Assembly: GCF_015706575.1 (NCBI RefSeq)
Contig: NW_024037051.1
Span: 13,675,016 to 13,739,015, forward strand
Reading direction: 5' to 3'
Length of the DNA stretch: 64,000 nt
Origin: Patiria miniata
Taxonomy: Eukaryota; Echinodermata; Asteroidea; Valvatida; Asterinidae
A model generated the notes under the pieces. The model searched no databases and was not told the origin of the DNA. It saw nothing but the letters and a program-made list of their open reading frames with translations. This document shows, one piece after another, positions 10,296 to 20,514 of this stretch. Every line of letters starts with the position of its first letter. Within the stretch, counting starts at the first letter, position 1. Both the position numbers and the translations under genes were made by a program.

Positions 10296-11924
10296 CTATC
10301 CGCAACTCGTCGGTCCCCGATGCTGGGCCCTCATGTGCCGGGTCAAGTAGTCCGACCGTCCGTAGGACTTCGGGCATTCCCGGCACTGGTAACTCCGTTC
10401 TTCATGCGCTGCTTTTTCATGCCTCCTCCGAGTAAACGAGGAGACATACTGCTGACCGCAGACCCTGCATGTGTACGTCGCCTTGCCTTGAACTGGCTGA
10501 CTGTCAGTCTCACCCCCGCTGACTTGTCGCAAACATCCCGGTCTTCGGACCGCCCTGCCACGGCGGTTGCGGGGCGAGCTGGTGCCTTGTGTCGTGTGGT
10601 GTCCAACGGCGGCAGTGGGACTGCCCACTCCGGCGGCGGGACTACCTGTTCCAACCTGATTGTCTGTCCTTGACTGGCGTACTGGCCCAAGCGCTGGTTC
10701 CGCAGCAACCGCCGGTTGAGTGGCCCTTGGCAATGGGGAATCTACCGAACCCAGTGATTCGGTCGCAGGCACCGACAGGGATTCCCGTACCGTTGGTTCG
10801 GCATTCCTTTGTAGCGGAACTCTGTGCTTACCGACAACAAAGCACTCTTCGTCCCACATCAGCTGGCATTGATGCTGTCGCAAAAAGTCCAGTCCCAGAA
10901 TGGCATCTACGCTGATGTCTGCGAACCAAACGCTGTGTAGCACCTCTCTTCCCCCAGTCTTCATCGGCATCTTTGCACGTCCAGCGATGCGCAGCTCACT
11001 CCCACCCGCTTGGCGGAACCTGCGATCTGCGTCGACGAGCACGGGTCTTAACTTCGTGTCTGTCCTGTCATACAGCTGAGTGGAAACAAAAGTCTCTGTG
11101 GCTCCGGTGTCAACCAAGAAACTAACTGCCGTGTCCATTATCTCCCCTCGGATGTAAAGTCCCAACTCTTGAGATGAAGCAGGTCGTTTCCTCAAGCCAG
11201 ACTTCGGCGGGACTGCCTGCTCCGTCGGCGAGACTGCCTGCGCCGGAGGCGAGGCTGTCCGTGCCGTTGGCGAGACTGCCTGCGCCGGCGGCGGGGCTGT
11301 CCGTGCCGGCGGCGGGACTGCCTGCACCGGCGGGGAGGCTGCCTGCCTCATGCTGGTCTTCAGTGGGCACCGTGCTCGGAGATGCTCCAGACTCCCGCAC
11401 TTCCAGCAACCTGCCTTCCATTCCTTGGGTTTTCTTTCCACCAGGCTGCGGCGCTGCAACTCCAAGAGCTCCCGCAGAATCGACAGTATCTGGTCACTGG
11501 CTGTGAAACTAAGAGTTTCCTCCTTTTCGGGACAAGGAAAGACTGCACGCGACCGCCCAACTTGTTCTGTCCGGCACCACGCCTCTTCTTTGGCCGCGAT
11601 TTCAACTGTTTCATCGAGGGTCGAGGGCTCTCTCCCATCAAAATGCACCAAGTAATCCTCAATGTTCGATGACCCGAGCTCTGACACGCGGCGCCGCTCC
11701 GGTACGTTCCACGTCAGCGTGCTGGCCAACCGCATGAGCAGCACCGGATCCGCTAGCAGCGGTGTCAGTGTGCACTGCTTTGTGCCTGCCCGCATGACGA
11801 GGCTCGCAACCGCTGCGTGCCCCGGTAGGACTCTTCGGGGATCGACGGCAACTAACGTCAGGGCGGTGCTCACCTTCGCTGTCCGACTCGCTGCACGCCG
11901 CCCGCCACTGTGCCTGAAGATCAC
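10296..11924 (-). CDS. Gag-zinc knuckle / retropepsin / C2H2 zinc-finger polyprotein
   Basis: A 542-codon open frame. Residues around 85-118 (GREPSTLDETVEIAAKEEAW) resemble the C-terminal end of a Ty3-type capsid domain. A CCHC zinc knuckle (CWKCGSLEHLRARC) lies at 173-186, followed by a Pro/Ala-rich tandem repeat to about 242. A retropepsin domain follows, with the catalytic DTGA at 272-275 and the ILGLDFL flap/hydrophobic motif at 342-348. Where a Ty3/gypsy polyprotein would continue into reverse transcriptase, this one has a low-complexity linker and then two classical C2H2 fingers (C486/C489/H502/H507 and C514/C517/H530/H535) before the stop. The true translation start is unclear: an upstream Gag-like frame overlaps in a different frame. 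The fingers might bind element RNA or DNA, but that is inference. Confidence 0.75.
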   Translation of the reverse strand: MIFRHSGGRRAASRTAKVSTALTLVAVDPRRVLPGHAAVASLVMRAGTKQCTLTPLLADPVLLMRLASTLTWNVPERRRVSELGSSNIEDYLVHFDGREPSTLDETVEIAAKEEAWCRTEQVGRSRAVFPCPEKEETLSFTASDQILSILRELLELQRRSLVERKPKEWKAGCWKCGSLEHLRARCPLKTSMRQAASPPVQAVPPPARTAPPPAQAVSPTARTASPPAQAVSPTEQAVPPKSGLRKRPASSQELGLYIRGEIMDTAVSFLVDTGATETFVSTQLYDRTDTKLRPVLVDADRRFRQAGGSELRIAGRAKMPMKTGGREVLHSVWFADISVDAILGLDFLRQHQCQLMWDEECFVVGKHRVPLQRNAEPTVRESLSVPATESLGSVDSPLPRATQPAVAAEPALGPVRQSRTDNQVGTGSPAAGVGSPTAAVGHHTTQGTSSPRNRRGRAVRRPGCLRQVSGGETDSQPVQGKATYTCRVCGQQYVSSFTRRRHEKAAHEERSYQCRECPKSYGRSDYLTRHMRAQHRGPTSCG

Positions 11925-12141
11925 CCACTACACTGCACGACTTTCTCCGCCTACCGGTATCGTCCCTAGTCGATAGGCTCGGCGTCACTGGCACAACATG
12001 CCAAGGCTGATGTTCGGTCGTGGACCCGGTCGTATTTCTGCGTAAACTGTTCAGCAGGGATCGCTGCAGCCGATCGATTTCCCTGGAAATGTCGCCGATG
12101 GCTTCAGTGATACTCCGTGCCGACTCCGTGTAGCTTGCCAT
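11659..12141 (-). CDS. Upstream Gag-like open frame of the LTR element
   Basis: The frame is open from 12255, but the part before 12189 lies in the LTR. The first good methionine is at 12141 (MASYTESARSITEAIG), followed by a helical, Leu/Arg-containing stretch that looks like a Gag N-terminus. It overlaps the 542-codon frame, which lies in the +1 frame relative to this one. Either a programmed shift joins them or an indel has split one Gag gene. A full capsid core is not visible in either frame, so the copy or family may be reduced. No function beyond Gag-like is claimed. Confidence 0.5.
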   Translation of the reverse strand: MASYTESARSITEAIGDISREIDRLQRSLLNSLRRNTTGSTTEHQPWHVVPVTPSLSTRDDTGRRRKSCSVVGDLQAQWRAACSESDSEGEHRPDVSCRRSPKSPTGARSGCEPRHAGRHKAVHTDTAASGSGAAHAVGQHADVERTGAAPRVRARVIEH

Positions 12142-12188
12142 TTCTCTTCCCCGAAAATCCTGTAGAAAATCCCACCGCTGCCACCAAT

Positions 12189-12597
12189 TGTAACGGGACC
12201 TTATTGGGTTCTTGTCCTCCGAGTCCGGCCAAACGCAAGAAAAGGGGACAAACACACAGGATTTCCAACTTCTGAAGAAACTCTCATTTATTCAGCACAA
12301 CAACTCTGTGGTCAACCTGCCACACTGCTACCAGTACCACGACTGCTGATTCCCAGCATAGAAATACACACAGTCTGAACAAATGTATACAATTGTAACA
12401 ACTTGCAATGACCCCGGCATCTCGCCAAACCTTTCCTGCGTCCCCCAACAAAAGAAACCCACTTAAGCAACCTATTTCCGGAGCGCGCGCCAGCCAGACC
12501 CAAAACCAGGTCAGGCTTGCGCCGCCGGAGCCCCTCCGCCGGAGCACTAGTGCTAGAAAGCAATGACAACAAAAATGTGCATAGACTGTCCGTTACA
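12189..12597 (-). repeat. LTR of the 3.1 kb element (5' LTR in element orientation)
   Basis: 409 bp, same ends as the LTR at 9460-9872 and nearly identical in sequence. The putative promoter of the minus-strand Gag frames would lie here. The primer site abuts it at 12188 and below. Confidence 0.9.
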
Positions 12598-13133
12598 ATA
12601 TCAATCATTTGAATGAATCTCCATACAATTTCTCGTGTGAGTGTTCAGTTAAAAAAATATGATGTCATTTCAGCATATTATTAATACAATTATTCATTTC
12701 GTTGATGGAGTAATTCAGTGTGCTCTAATGACCAGTGTGCCAAAAATAAAATGGCAATTTCTTTACAATCATTTTTGGGAGGAGGAGGGATTAAAAAAAA
12801 AAATATGGGAAAAGGAAAGGGTGGTTCTTGAATTTCGAAAATGCATAATAAGAAAGTGTATATCAAGAAAGTGTGGAAAAGCTGTTTGGAGGGATTGAGG
12901 GTAACTCTTCATCGTTCAGTTATTTTTTTTTTTAAAGATTGTTTTGGAGGAGCGCTTGAACTCCCTCCTGTAAGAAAAATTTCACTCAATAATCCATTTT
13001 CCAAAGTAAACAAAGTGAAAACACAATGCGCGTTTACCCGTCTGACAGTAAACGCGCCGCCATTGTTCGGCCGCGCATTCGTGCACAAACACTGCGCGAT
13101 GTCCTATCCAGTCTGTGTATATGGAGATCAATG

Positions 13134-14149
13134 GTTACGATTCGTCGTCCACGATTAGCGGGGTCCCGGGTTCGAATCCCGCTGGTGTCTTTTTGGTTTT
13201 TAACGTATGAGTTCAATTATTCACAATAAGAGATTTAATTTCCCGTCGTAAAGTACCAACAGTACCTTAGCTTAATCGGTAAGCACTGCTGCTGGTACTG
13301 TCCGCAAGTTCCAGGTTGGCGCCTTCGTACAGGTTCAGGGCATGTGGTCCACTCGGAGGATCAGGGCTTAGGGGCCGCCCTGTTCCTCCCTTAGCTCTTT
13401 GCTTTTACATGGTGTTTGGCCCTCCGGGGTTATATGGATGGATAGGGAAGGAAGTGTGTATTGGTCGGGGACGCCGGGACCCCGGAAGAGAACTAAGGGA
13501 TCGGCTGGGGCATTGTTATGGCTCAGACCGATCCCTGAAAGCTTGACTAGCACATAACTTTTTGATATTTTTTACCCTCTATCTTTTATACTTTGGTTTA
13601 GTTTGATATCTACAGCTGCTCGGCAGGTCTACGGGTAGTATCGAACTTGAAACAAAGGTGTATGTCATAAATCAATAAATATTTCATAATTGACTATAAT
13701 CAAAACGCAGTTTCGTTTGATCAATTTGACTATCATTATATATGACGCGATTGCCAATTGACGTAAGAAAAGCCATAAATTATACCGGGAAAGAATAAAG
13801 ATGTACATTGTAATATAAATATTAATTATACATCTTTCAAATAACGTGTCTTTAATTGTTAGCATTCCAAACAATACAGTAATTCGAAATGGTATTCGAA
13901 TGGTATATGATAGCACGATCAATGCGTCTCTATTAAATTTAAAAAAAATATAACTTAGGCGCCTATGTGTGAAATATTCTTTGATTGACTATGAGCATTC
14001 CATACGAATGGGTTAATTCGCAAAATATAGCAACAACAAAAGAGAAAGGAAAAAGAGAAAATTCCTTTACCCTAAAAACTGGAAAAATAATTTGTTTTAA
14101 AAAAGTCAAATGGGACACTTCATGTATTGATTTAACAGTTTGCAGTTTA
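13134..14149 (+). repeat. Non-satellite block Y of the left arm, with tRNA-like promoter boxes
   Basis: The block is repeated in reverse complement at about 21456-22440. It begins with the B box GGTTCGAATCC (around 13170) of a tRNA-Ser/Leu-like sequence whose A box is at 7619, beyond the insertion. A second tRNA-like head follows at 13264-13312 (TTAGCTTAATCGGTAAGC, then AAGTTCCAGGTTGG). A 76-codon open frame at 13316-13546 is preserved in the inverted copy, but the block shows no coding family and reads like a SINE body. Whether it is transcribed by Pol III is inference from the boxes. Confidence 0.65.
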
Positions 14150-15440
14150 CCTTACATTTTAGCAAAATTGGGAAAAATCAGATGTTTGTGGAAAATTGCA
14201 GCTTGTAAGGAGTTAACCTTGCATTTGTAGTAAAATTTAGATGTTCATAAAATATTTCAAATTGTAAGGGGTGAACCTTGCATTTTTTAGCGAAATTGGG
14301 AAAAATCAGATCTCTCTGGAAAATTTCAGATTGTAAGTGGTTAACCTTGCTTTTGTAGTAAAATTTGGCAAAATAAGATGTGTATGAAAAAGTTCAAATT
14401 GTCAGTGGTTAACCTTGAATTTGTTTAGCAAAATAAGGCAAAATCAGGTGTTTATGGAAAATGTCAGATGGTAAGGGGTTTACTTTCCATTTTTAGCGAA
14501 ATTGGGCAAAATCAGATTTGTATGAAAAATCAAAAATTGTAAGGGGTTAACCTTTGCCAAATTAGGGCACTAAAAATGCAAGGTTAACCCCCTTACATCT
14601 GAAAATTTCAAATTGTTACGGGTTAACCTTGCATTTTTTTAGCAAAATACGGCAAAACCAGGTGTTCATGAAAAATTTCAGATTGTAAAGGGTTCACCTT
14701 GCATTTTTAGCAAAATTGGGAAAAATCAGATTTGTATGAAAAATCAAAAATTGTAAGGGTTTAACTTAAGCCAAAATAGGGCAAAATCAGATGTTTCTTG
14801 AAAATTGCAGATTGAAAGGGGTTAACCTTGCATTTTAAGCAACTTTGGGCAAAATCAGATGTTTCTGAAAAAAATTCCGATGTAAGGAATTAACCTTTTT
14901 TTTATTTTTGTGAAATTTGATGTTTATGGAAAATTTCAAATTGTAAGGGGTTCAGATTGCATTTTTTTTAGCAAAATAGGGCAAAATCAGATGTTTATTG
15001 AAAATTTCGAATTGTAAGGTGTTATTCTTGCTTTTTTAGTAAAATTGGGAAAATTTCAATGTTTATGAAAAATTTCAAATTGTCAGTGGTTAACCTTGCA
15101 TTTTTAGCAAAATAGGGCAAAATCAGGTGTTTTTGAAATTTCAGATTGTAAGGGTTAACTTTGCAGTTTTAGCAAAATTGGGCAAAATCAGATTTGTATG
15201 AAAAATCAAAAATTGTAAGGGGTTAACCTTGTCAAATTAGGGCAAAATCAGATATTTCTGGAAAATTGCAGATTGAAAGGGGTTAACCTTGCTTTAACCT
15301 TGCCCTTTTAAACGAAATTGGGAAAAATCAGATGTTTCTTAAAAATTGAAGATTGTTAGGGGTTAACTTGGCATTTTTAGCATAACTGGGCAATATCAGA
15401 TTTATATGAAAAATCTCAAATTGTAAGGGGTGAACCTTGT
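14150..15440 (+). repeat. Satellite A, inner array of the left arm
   Basis: About 19-20 diverged ~68 bp units in forward orientation. Near 14560-14610 the array switches briefly to the opposite orientation (TGCAAGGTTAACCCCCTTAC). The same local switch is found in the inverted arm near 20730-20765, which shows that the two arms derive from one sequence rather than from independent arrays. Confidence 0.85.
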
Positions 15441-15479
15441 ATTTTTAGCGGAAACTTTACATCTGGATTTACAGAAGCA

Positions 15480-15604
15480 TATGATTCTGCCCAATTTAAG
15501 TAAAATATGCTCCAAATTTTGCTAAAAAAGCAAGGTTAACCCCTTACCATTTTAGATTTTTTTATACAAATCTGATTTTACCAAATTTTACTAAATATAC
15601 AAGG
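15480..15604 (-). repeat. Inverted satellite A fragment at the array junction
   Basis: A reverse-complement copy of 7045-7190, including the CAGATG...AAAGTTTCC segment. It lies exactly where satellite A gives way to the 220 bp array. Confidence 0.75.
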
Positions 15605-16935
15605 TAGGTACATCAGCTATCCAACAAGCTATAGTTTGTCAAAATCCATCCATGCTAAGGTACCTTAGACCGAGACACATGAGAGACTTACTGCACACAA
15701 ACGAAACTGGGGGCATCACGTACCTACGTCTGGGGATCACTCCAAAAGTTTTAAGTCTGAAGCCTTGCCGATTTGTCAGCTTGTTGGCCTATTCATCCGC
15801 TATCCAACAAGTTATAGTTTGTCAAAATCCATCCATGTTAAGGTACCTTTAGACCGAGACACATGAGAGCCATGTCGGCTGGCGCTGACAGCCCTTGCTA
15901 TGGGACTTAAAGCACAAAAACGAAACTGGGGGCATCATGTACCTACGTCTGGGGCTCACTCCAAAGGTTTCAAGCCTGAAGCCTTGCCGATTTGTCAGCT
16001 TGTTGGCCTATTCAACCGCTATCCAACAAGTTATAGTTTGTCAAAATCCATATATGTTAAGGTACCTTTAGACCGAGACACATGAGAGCCATGTCGGCTG
16101 GCGCTGACAGCCCTTGCTATGGGACTAACTGCACCAAAACGAAACTGGGGGCATCATGTACTTACGTCTGGGGCTCACTCCAAAAGTTTCAAGTCTGAAG
16201 ACTTGCTGATTTGTCAGCTTGTTGGCCTATTCATCCGCTATCCAGCAAGCTCTAGTTTGTCAAAATCCATCCATGTTAAGGTACCTTTAGACCGAGACAC
16301 ATGAGAGCCATGTCGGCTGGCGCTGACAGCCCTTGCTATGGGACTTACTGCACACAAACGAAACTGGAGGCATCATGTACCTACGTCTGGGGCTCACTTC
16401 TAAGTTTCAAGTCTGAAGCCCTGCCGATTTGTCAGCTTGTTGGCCTATTCATCCGCTATCCAGCAAGCTATAGTTTGTCAAAATCCATCTATGTTAAGGT
16501 ACCTTTAGACCGAGACACATGAGAGCCATGTCGGCTGGCGCTGACAGCCCTTGCTATGGGACTTACTGCACAAAAACGAAACTGGGGGCATCATGTACCT
16601 ACGTCTGGGGCTCACTCCAAAAGTTTCAAGTCTGAAGCCTTGCGGATTTGTCAGCTTGTTGGCCTATTCATCCGCCATTCAACAAGTTATAGTTTCTCAA
16701 AATCCATCTATGTTAAGGTACCTTTAGACTGAGACACATGAGAGCCATGTCGGCTGGCGCTGACAGCCCTTGCTATGGGACTTACTGCACAAAAACGAAA
16801 CTTGGGGCATCATGTATCTACGTCTGGAGCTCACTCCAAAAGTTTCAGGTCTGAAGCCTTGCCGATTTGTCAGCTTGTTGGCCTATTCATCCGCTATCAA
16901 ACAGGCTATAGTTTGTCAAAATCCATCATGTTAAG
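15605..16935 (+). repeat. Satellite B, subfamily 1 (about 220 bp units)
   Basis: Six head-to-tail units of about 220 bp containing GGTACCTTTAGACCGAGACA, GCCATGTCGGCTGGCGCTGA and CCTTGCCGATTTGTCAGCTT. The first unit is shortened by about 36 bp. Units differ at only a few percent of sites. The short open frames in it repeat with the unit and are not genes. More diverged units of the same subfamily occur at 23030-23780. Confidence 0.9.
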
Positions 16936-19712
16936 GCTGCGAGACATAGGAGCCAGGCGGGTTGGCGCTGACAGGCCTCCCTATGGGACTTACTGCACAA
17001 AAGCGAAAGAAGGGGCATCCGCTGCTACGTCTGAGCTTTTCTCCAAAGGTTTCAGGTCTATCGACCAGCCGATTTGCAAGCCGATTGGCCCATTTATCCG
17101 CTTCAAAATGGTACCGAGTTTGTCCAGATCCGTCCAGGTTAAGGTACCTTCAGGCTGTGAGACATGGGAGCCAGGCGGGTTGGCGCTGACAGGCCTCCCT
17201 ATGGGACATACTGCACAAAAGCGAAAGAAGGGGCATCCGCTGCTACGTCTGGGATTTTCTCCAAAAGTTTCAGGTCTATCAACCTGGCGATTTGCATGCC
17301 GGTTGGCCAATTCATCCGCTTCAAAATGGTACCGAGTTTGTCCAGATCCGTTTAGGTTAAGGTACCTTCAGGCTGCGAGACATGGGAGCCAGGCGGGTTG
17401 GCGCTGACAGGCCTCCCTATGGGACTTACTGCACAAAAGCGAAAGAAGGGGCATCCGCTGCTACGTTTCGGCTTGTCTCAAAACGTTTCAGGTCTATCGA
17501 CATGCCGATTTGCATGCCGGTTGGCCCATTCATCCGCTTCAAAATGGTACCGAGTTTGTCCAGATCCGTCCAGGTTAAGGTACCTTCAGGCTGCGAGACA
17601 TGGGAGCCAGGCGGGTTGGCGCTGACAGGCCTCCCTATGGGACTTACTGCACAAAAGCGAAAGAAGGGGCATGTGCTGCTACGTCTGAGCTTTTCTCCAA
17701 AAGTTCCAGGTCTATCGACGTGCCGATTTGCAAGCAGGTTGGCCCAATCATCCGCTTCAAAATGGTACCGAGTTTGTCCAGATCCGTCCAGGTTAGGGTT
17801 TCTTCAGTCTGCGAGACATGGGAGCAAGGCGGGTTGGCGCTGACAGGCCTCCCTCAGGGACTTACTGCACAAAAGCGAAAGAAGGGGCATCCGCTGCTAC
17901 GTCTGGGCTTTTCTCCAAAAGTTTCAGGTCCATCGACCAGCCGCTTTGCATGCCGATTGGCCAATTCATCCGCTTCAAAATGGTACCGAGTTTGTCCAGA
18001 TCCGTCCAGGTTAAGGTACCTTCAGGCTGTGAGACATGGGAGCCAGGCGGGTTGGCGCTGACAGGCCTCCCTAAGGGACTTACTGCACAAAAGCGAAAGA
18101 AAGGGCATCCGCTGCTACGTCTGGGCTTTTCTCCAAAAGTTTCAGGTCTATCAACCTGGCGGTTTGCATGCATGTTGGCCCATTCATCCGCTTTAAAATG
18201 GTACCGAGTTTGTCCAGATCCGTCCAGGTTAAGGTACCTTCAGGCTGCGAGACATGGGAGCAAGGCGGGTTGGCGCTGACAGGCCTACCTATGGGACTTA
18301 CTGCACAAAAGCGAAAGAAGGGGCATCCGCTGCTACGTCTTGGCTTTTCTCCAAACGTTTCAGGTCTATCGACTTGCCGATTTGCATGCCGGTTGGCCCA
18401 TTTATCCGCTTCAAAATGGTACCAAGTTTGTCCAGATCCGTTTAGGTTAAGGTACCTTCAGGCTGCGAAACAGGGGAGCCAGGCGGGTTGGCGCTGACAG
18501 GCCTCCCTCAGGGACTTACTGCACAAAAGCGAAAGAAGGGGCATCCGCTGCTACGTCTGGGCTTCTCTCCAAAATTTTCAGGTCTATCGACCTGCCGATT
18601 TGCATGCAAGTTGGCCCATTCATCCGCTTCAAAATGGTACCGAGTTTGTCCAGATCCGTCCAGGTTAAGGTACCTTCAGGCTGCGAGACATGGGAGCCAG
18701 GCGGGTTGGCGCTGACAGGCCTCCCTCAGGGACTTACTGCACAAAAGCGAAAGAAGGGGCATCCGCTGCTACGTCTGGGCTTTTCTCCAAACGTTTCAGG
18801 TCTATCGACCTGCCGATTTGCATGCCGGTTGGCCCAATTATCCGCTTCAAAATGGTACCGAGTTTGTCCAGATCCGTCCAGGTTAAGGTACCTTCAGGCT
18901 GCGAGACATGGGAGCCAGGCGGGTTGGCGCTGACAGGCCTCCCTATGGGACTTACTGCACAAAAGCGAAAGAAGGGGCATCCGCTGCTACGTCTGCGCTT
19001 TTCTCCAAAAGTTTCAGGTCTATCGACCTGGCGGTTTGCATGCATGTTGGCCCATTCATCCGCTTTAAAATGGTACTGAGTTTGTCCAGATCCGTCCAGG
19101 TTAAGGTACCTTCAGGCTGCGAGACATGGGAGCAAGGCGGGTTGGCGCTGACAGGCCTCCCTATGGGACTTACTGCACAAAAGCGAAAGAAGGGGCATCT
19201 GCTGCTACGTCTGGGCTTTTCTCCAAAAGTTCCAGGTCCATCGACCAGCCGCTTTGCATGCCGATTGGCCCATTCATCCGCTTCAAAATGGTACCGAGTT
19301 TGTCCAGATCCGTCCAGGTTAAGGTACCTTCAGGCTGCGAGACATGGGAGCAAGGCGGGTTGGCGCTGACAGGCCTCCCTATGGGACTTACTGCACAAAA
19401 GCGAAAGAAGGGGCATCCGCTGCTACGTCTGCGCTTTTCTCCAAAAGTTTCAAGTCTATCGACCTGCCGATTTGCATTCGGGTTAACCCATTCATCCGCT
19501 TCAAAATGGTACCAAGTTTGTCCAGATCCGTTCAGGTTAAGGTACCTTCAGGCTGCGAAACATGGGAGCCAGGCGGGTTGGCGCTGACAGGCCTCCCTAT
19601 GGGACTTACTGCACAAAAGCGAAAGAAGGGGCATCCGCTGCTACGTCTGGGCTTTTCTCCAAACGTTTCAGGTCTATCGACCTGCCGATTTGCATGCCGG
19701 TTGGCCCATTCC
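16936..19712 (+). repeat. Satellite B, subfamily 2 (218 bp units, 13 copies)
   Basis: Thirteen units with a very regular 218 bp period, marked by CTGCGAGACATGGGAGCC at about 16937, 17153, 17371, 17590, 17808, 18027, 18245, 18463, 18682, 18899, 19117, 19335 and 19553. They share the TTACTGCACAAAA core with subfamily 1 but differ in the rest (GCGAAAGAAGGGGCATCCGC, CCGCTTCAAAATGGTACCGA). The switch between subfamilies is abrupt. Because 218 is not a multiple of 3, open frames of up to 153 codons reappear in successive frames, a signature of repetition rather than translation. Variants shared by alternate units (GAGCAAGGC versus GAGCCAGGC) hint at higher-order structure. Confidence 0.92.
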
Positions 19713-20195
19713 TTACCAAATATGGTCTTGTTTTGCTGATATGCAGATTGTGAGGTTTAGATTGACCAATGAAGATTCATGATATCTTACCCTGACCAAT
19801 CAGATGAAAGGTCTGTCCAATGGCCTGGGTATTTAGCCAAGACCACGAGGCTTGGCGGCCATCATTGCGTTGCAGCTTTTCAGCAAGAAACCTGACCAAA
19901 ACTTCTATTTTTCGTCATCCCGCCTCCTCCCCTTCATTCCGCCTTAATGAATGCATCGGCCTTATTTGCGGGATTCAGACAGCCATGGTATTTTGTTTTG
20001 AAAAACTGTTTTTGTAGAATGTAGTGTTTAATAACGTTTTATGTTAATTAGAGATTTATGAATTACACAGACTTGCAATCTCTCCTGCTGTTCCACGAGA
20101 GATTATATTGTTCGATCCAGCCGTACGACGATTGAACAGCACATCTGTGTTAATATCACAATTAAAAACACAATAAAATTAGGACCAAAAGTAAC
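19713..20195 (+). other. Single-copy spacer between the arms, promoter-like start
   Basis: This is the only non-repetitive stretch between the satellite B array and the right arm. Three CCAAT motifs (about 19768, 19797 and 19818; GACCAAT, GACCAATCAG, GTCCAATGG) precede a TATTTAG 10 bp after the last. That is a promoter-like order, but I can identify no gene downstream; the 65-codon frame at 19820 is featureless. Confidence 0.35.
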
Positions 20196-20387
20196 GTCCA
20201 TGGTTTTGGGTCAGGTGTGCCCGCTAAAAAAGATGACCAAGGTTAAGGTCCAATTGGTTTGGGTCAGGTGTGCCCGCAAAAGATGACCAAGGTAAAGGTC
20301 CAACTGGTTCGGGTCAGGTGTGCCCACAAAAAGATGACCAAGGTAAAGGTCCAATTGGTTTGGGTCAGGTGTGCCCACTAACAAGTT
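20196..20387. repeat. Minisatellite, four units of about 52 bp
   Basis: Four near-identical tandem units containing GGTTTGGGTCAGGTGTGCCC and GATGACCAAGGTAAAGGTCC. Confidence 0.9.
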
Positions 20388-20514
20388 TAAGGGACCATAG
20401 TGATGGTCCATCATTTGGTTATCTCAAGACGTTTTAGTCTAATAAATGGCTGCTTTTGGCTGCAGCAAAGAGCCAAGATTATTTGTTTCCCCTTTATCTC
20501 ATTTGCGTCCAAGT

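Larger units (their letters stand above)
9460..12597 (-). mobile_element. 3.1 kb non-autonomous LTR retrotransposon (Gag, retropepsin, C2H2)
   Basis: Two near-identical direct repeats of about 410 bp bound the element, both beginning TGTAACGG and ending CCGTTACA. ATAT occurs outside both ends (9456-9459 and 12598-12601), a 4 bp target duplication. Coding is on the minus strand. Next to the element's 5' LTR the minus strand reads TTGGTGGCAGCGGTGGG, a plausible primer site starting TGG. Next to the 3' LTR it has a purine tract (AAGGAGGGGG). The 2.3 kb interior encodes Gag-like and protease segments but no reverse transcriptase, RNase H or integrase, so mobility must be supplied in trans. Nearly identical LTRs argue for recent insertion. 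Confidence 0.9.
7637..13133. mobile_element. 5.5 kb TIR DNA transposon with nested insertions, 8 bp TSD
   Basis: The left end CATTGATCTTCATATACACA (7637) and right end (reverse complement, ending 13133) form a TIR of about 39 bp with one mismatch. GTTACGAT flanks it on both sides (7629-7636 and 13134-13141). The right foldback arm near 22440 carries the uninterrupted site, which confirms the insertion and its ends. Without the nested LTR element, TTAA MITE and palindrome, the host element is about 1.7 kb and non-coding. The superfamily is uncertain: 8 bp duplications fit hAT or P, but the ends are not typical hAT. Confidence 0.85.

Noticed and set aside
10320-11672. Plus-strand ORFs of 96-117 codons opposite the LTR element
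   Set aside because: GC-rich antisense shadows of the Gag-protease frame.
15605-19712. CRISPR-like array
   Set aside because: Units are contiguous 218-220 bp with no short-repeat/unique-spacer alternation, and the DNA is eukaryotic.
16775-19753. Many 60-210 codon forward ORFs beginning MGARRVGADRPPYGTYC or similar
   Set aside because: They recur every 218 bp in rotating frames because the satellite unit is not a multiple of three; no start context, splice sites or family match.
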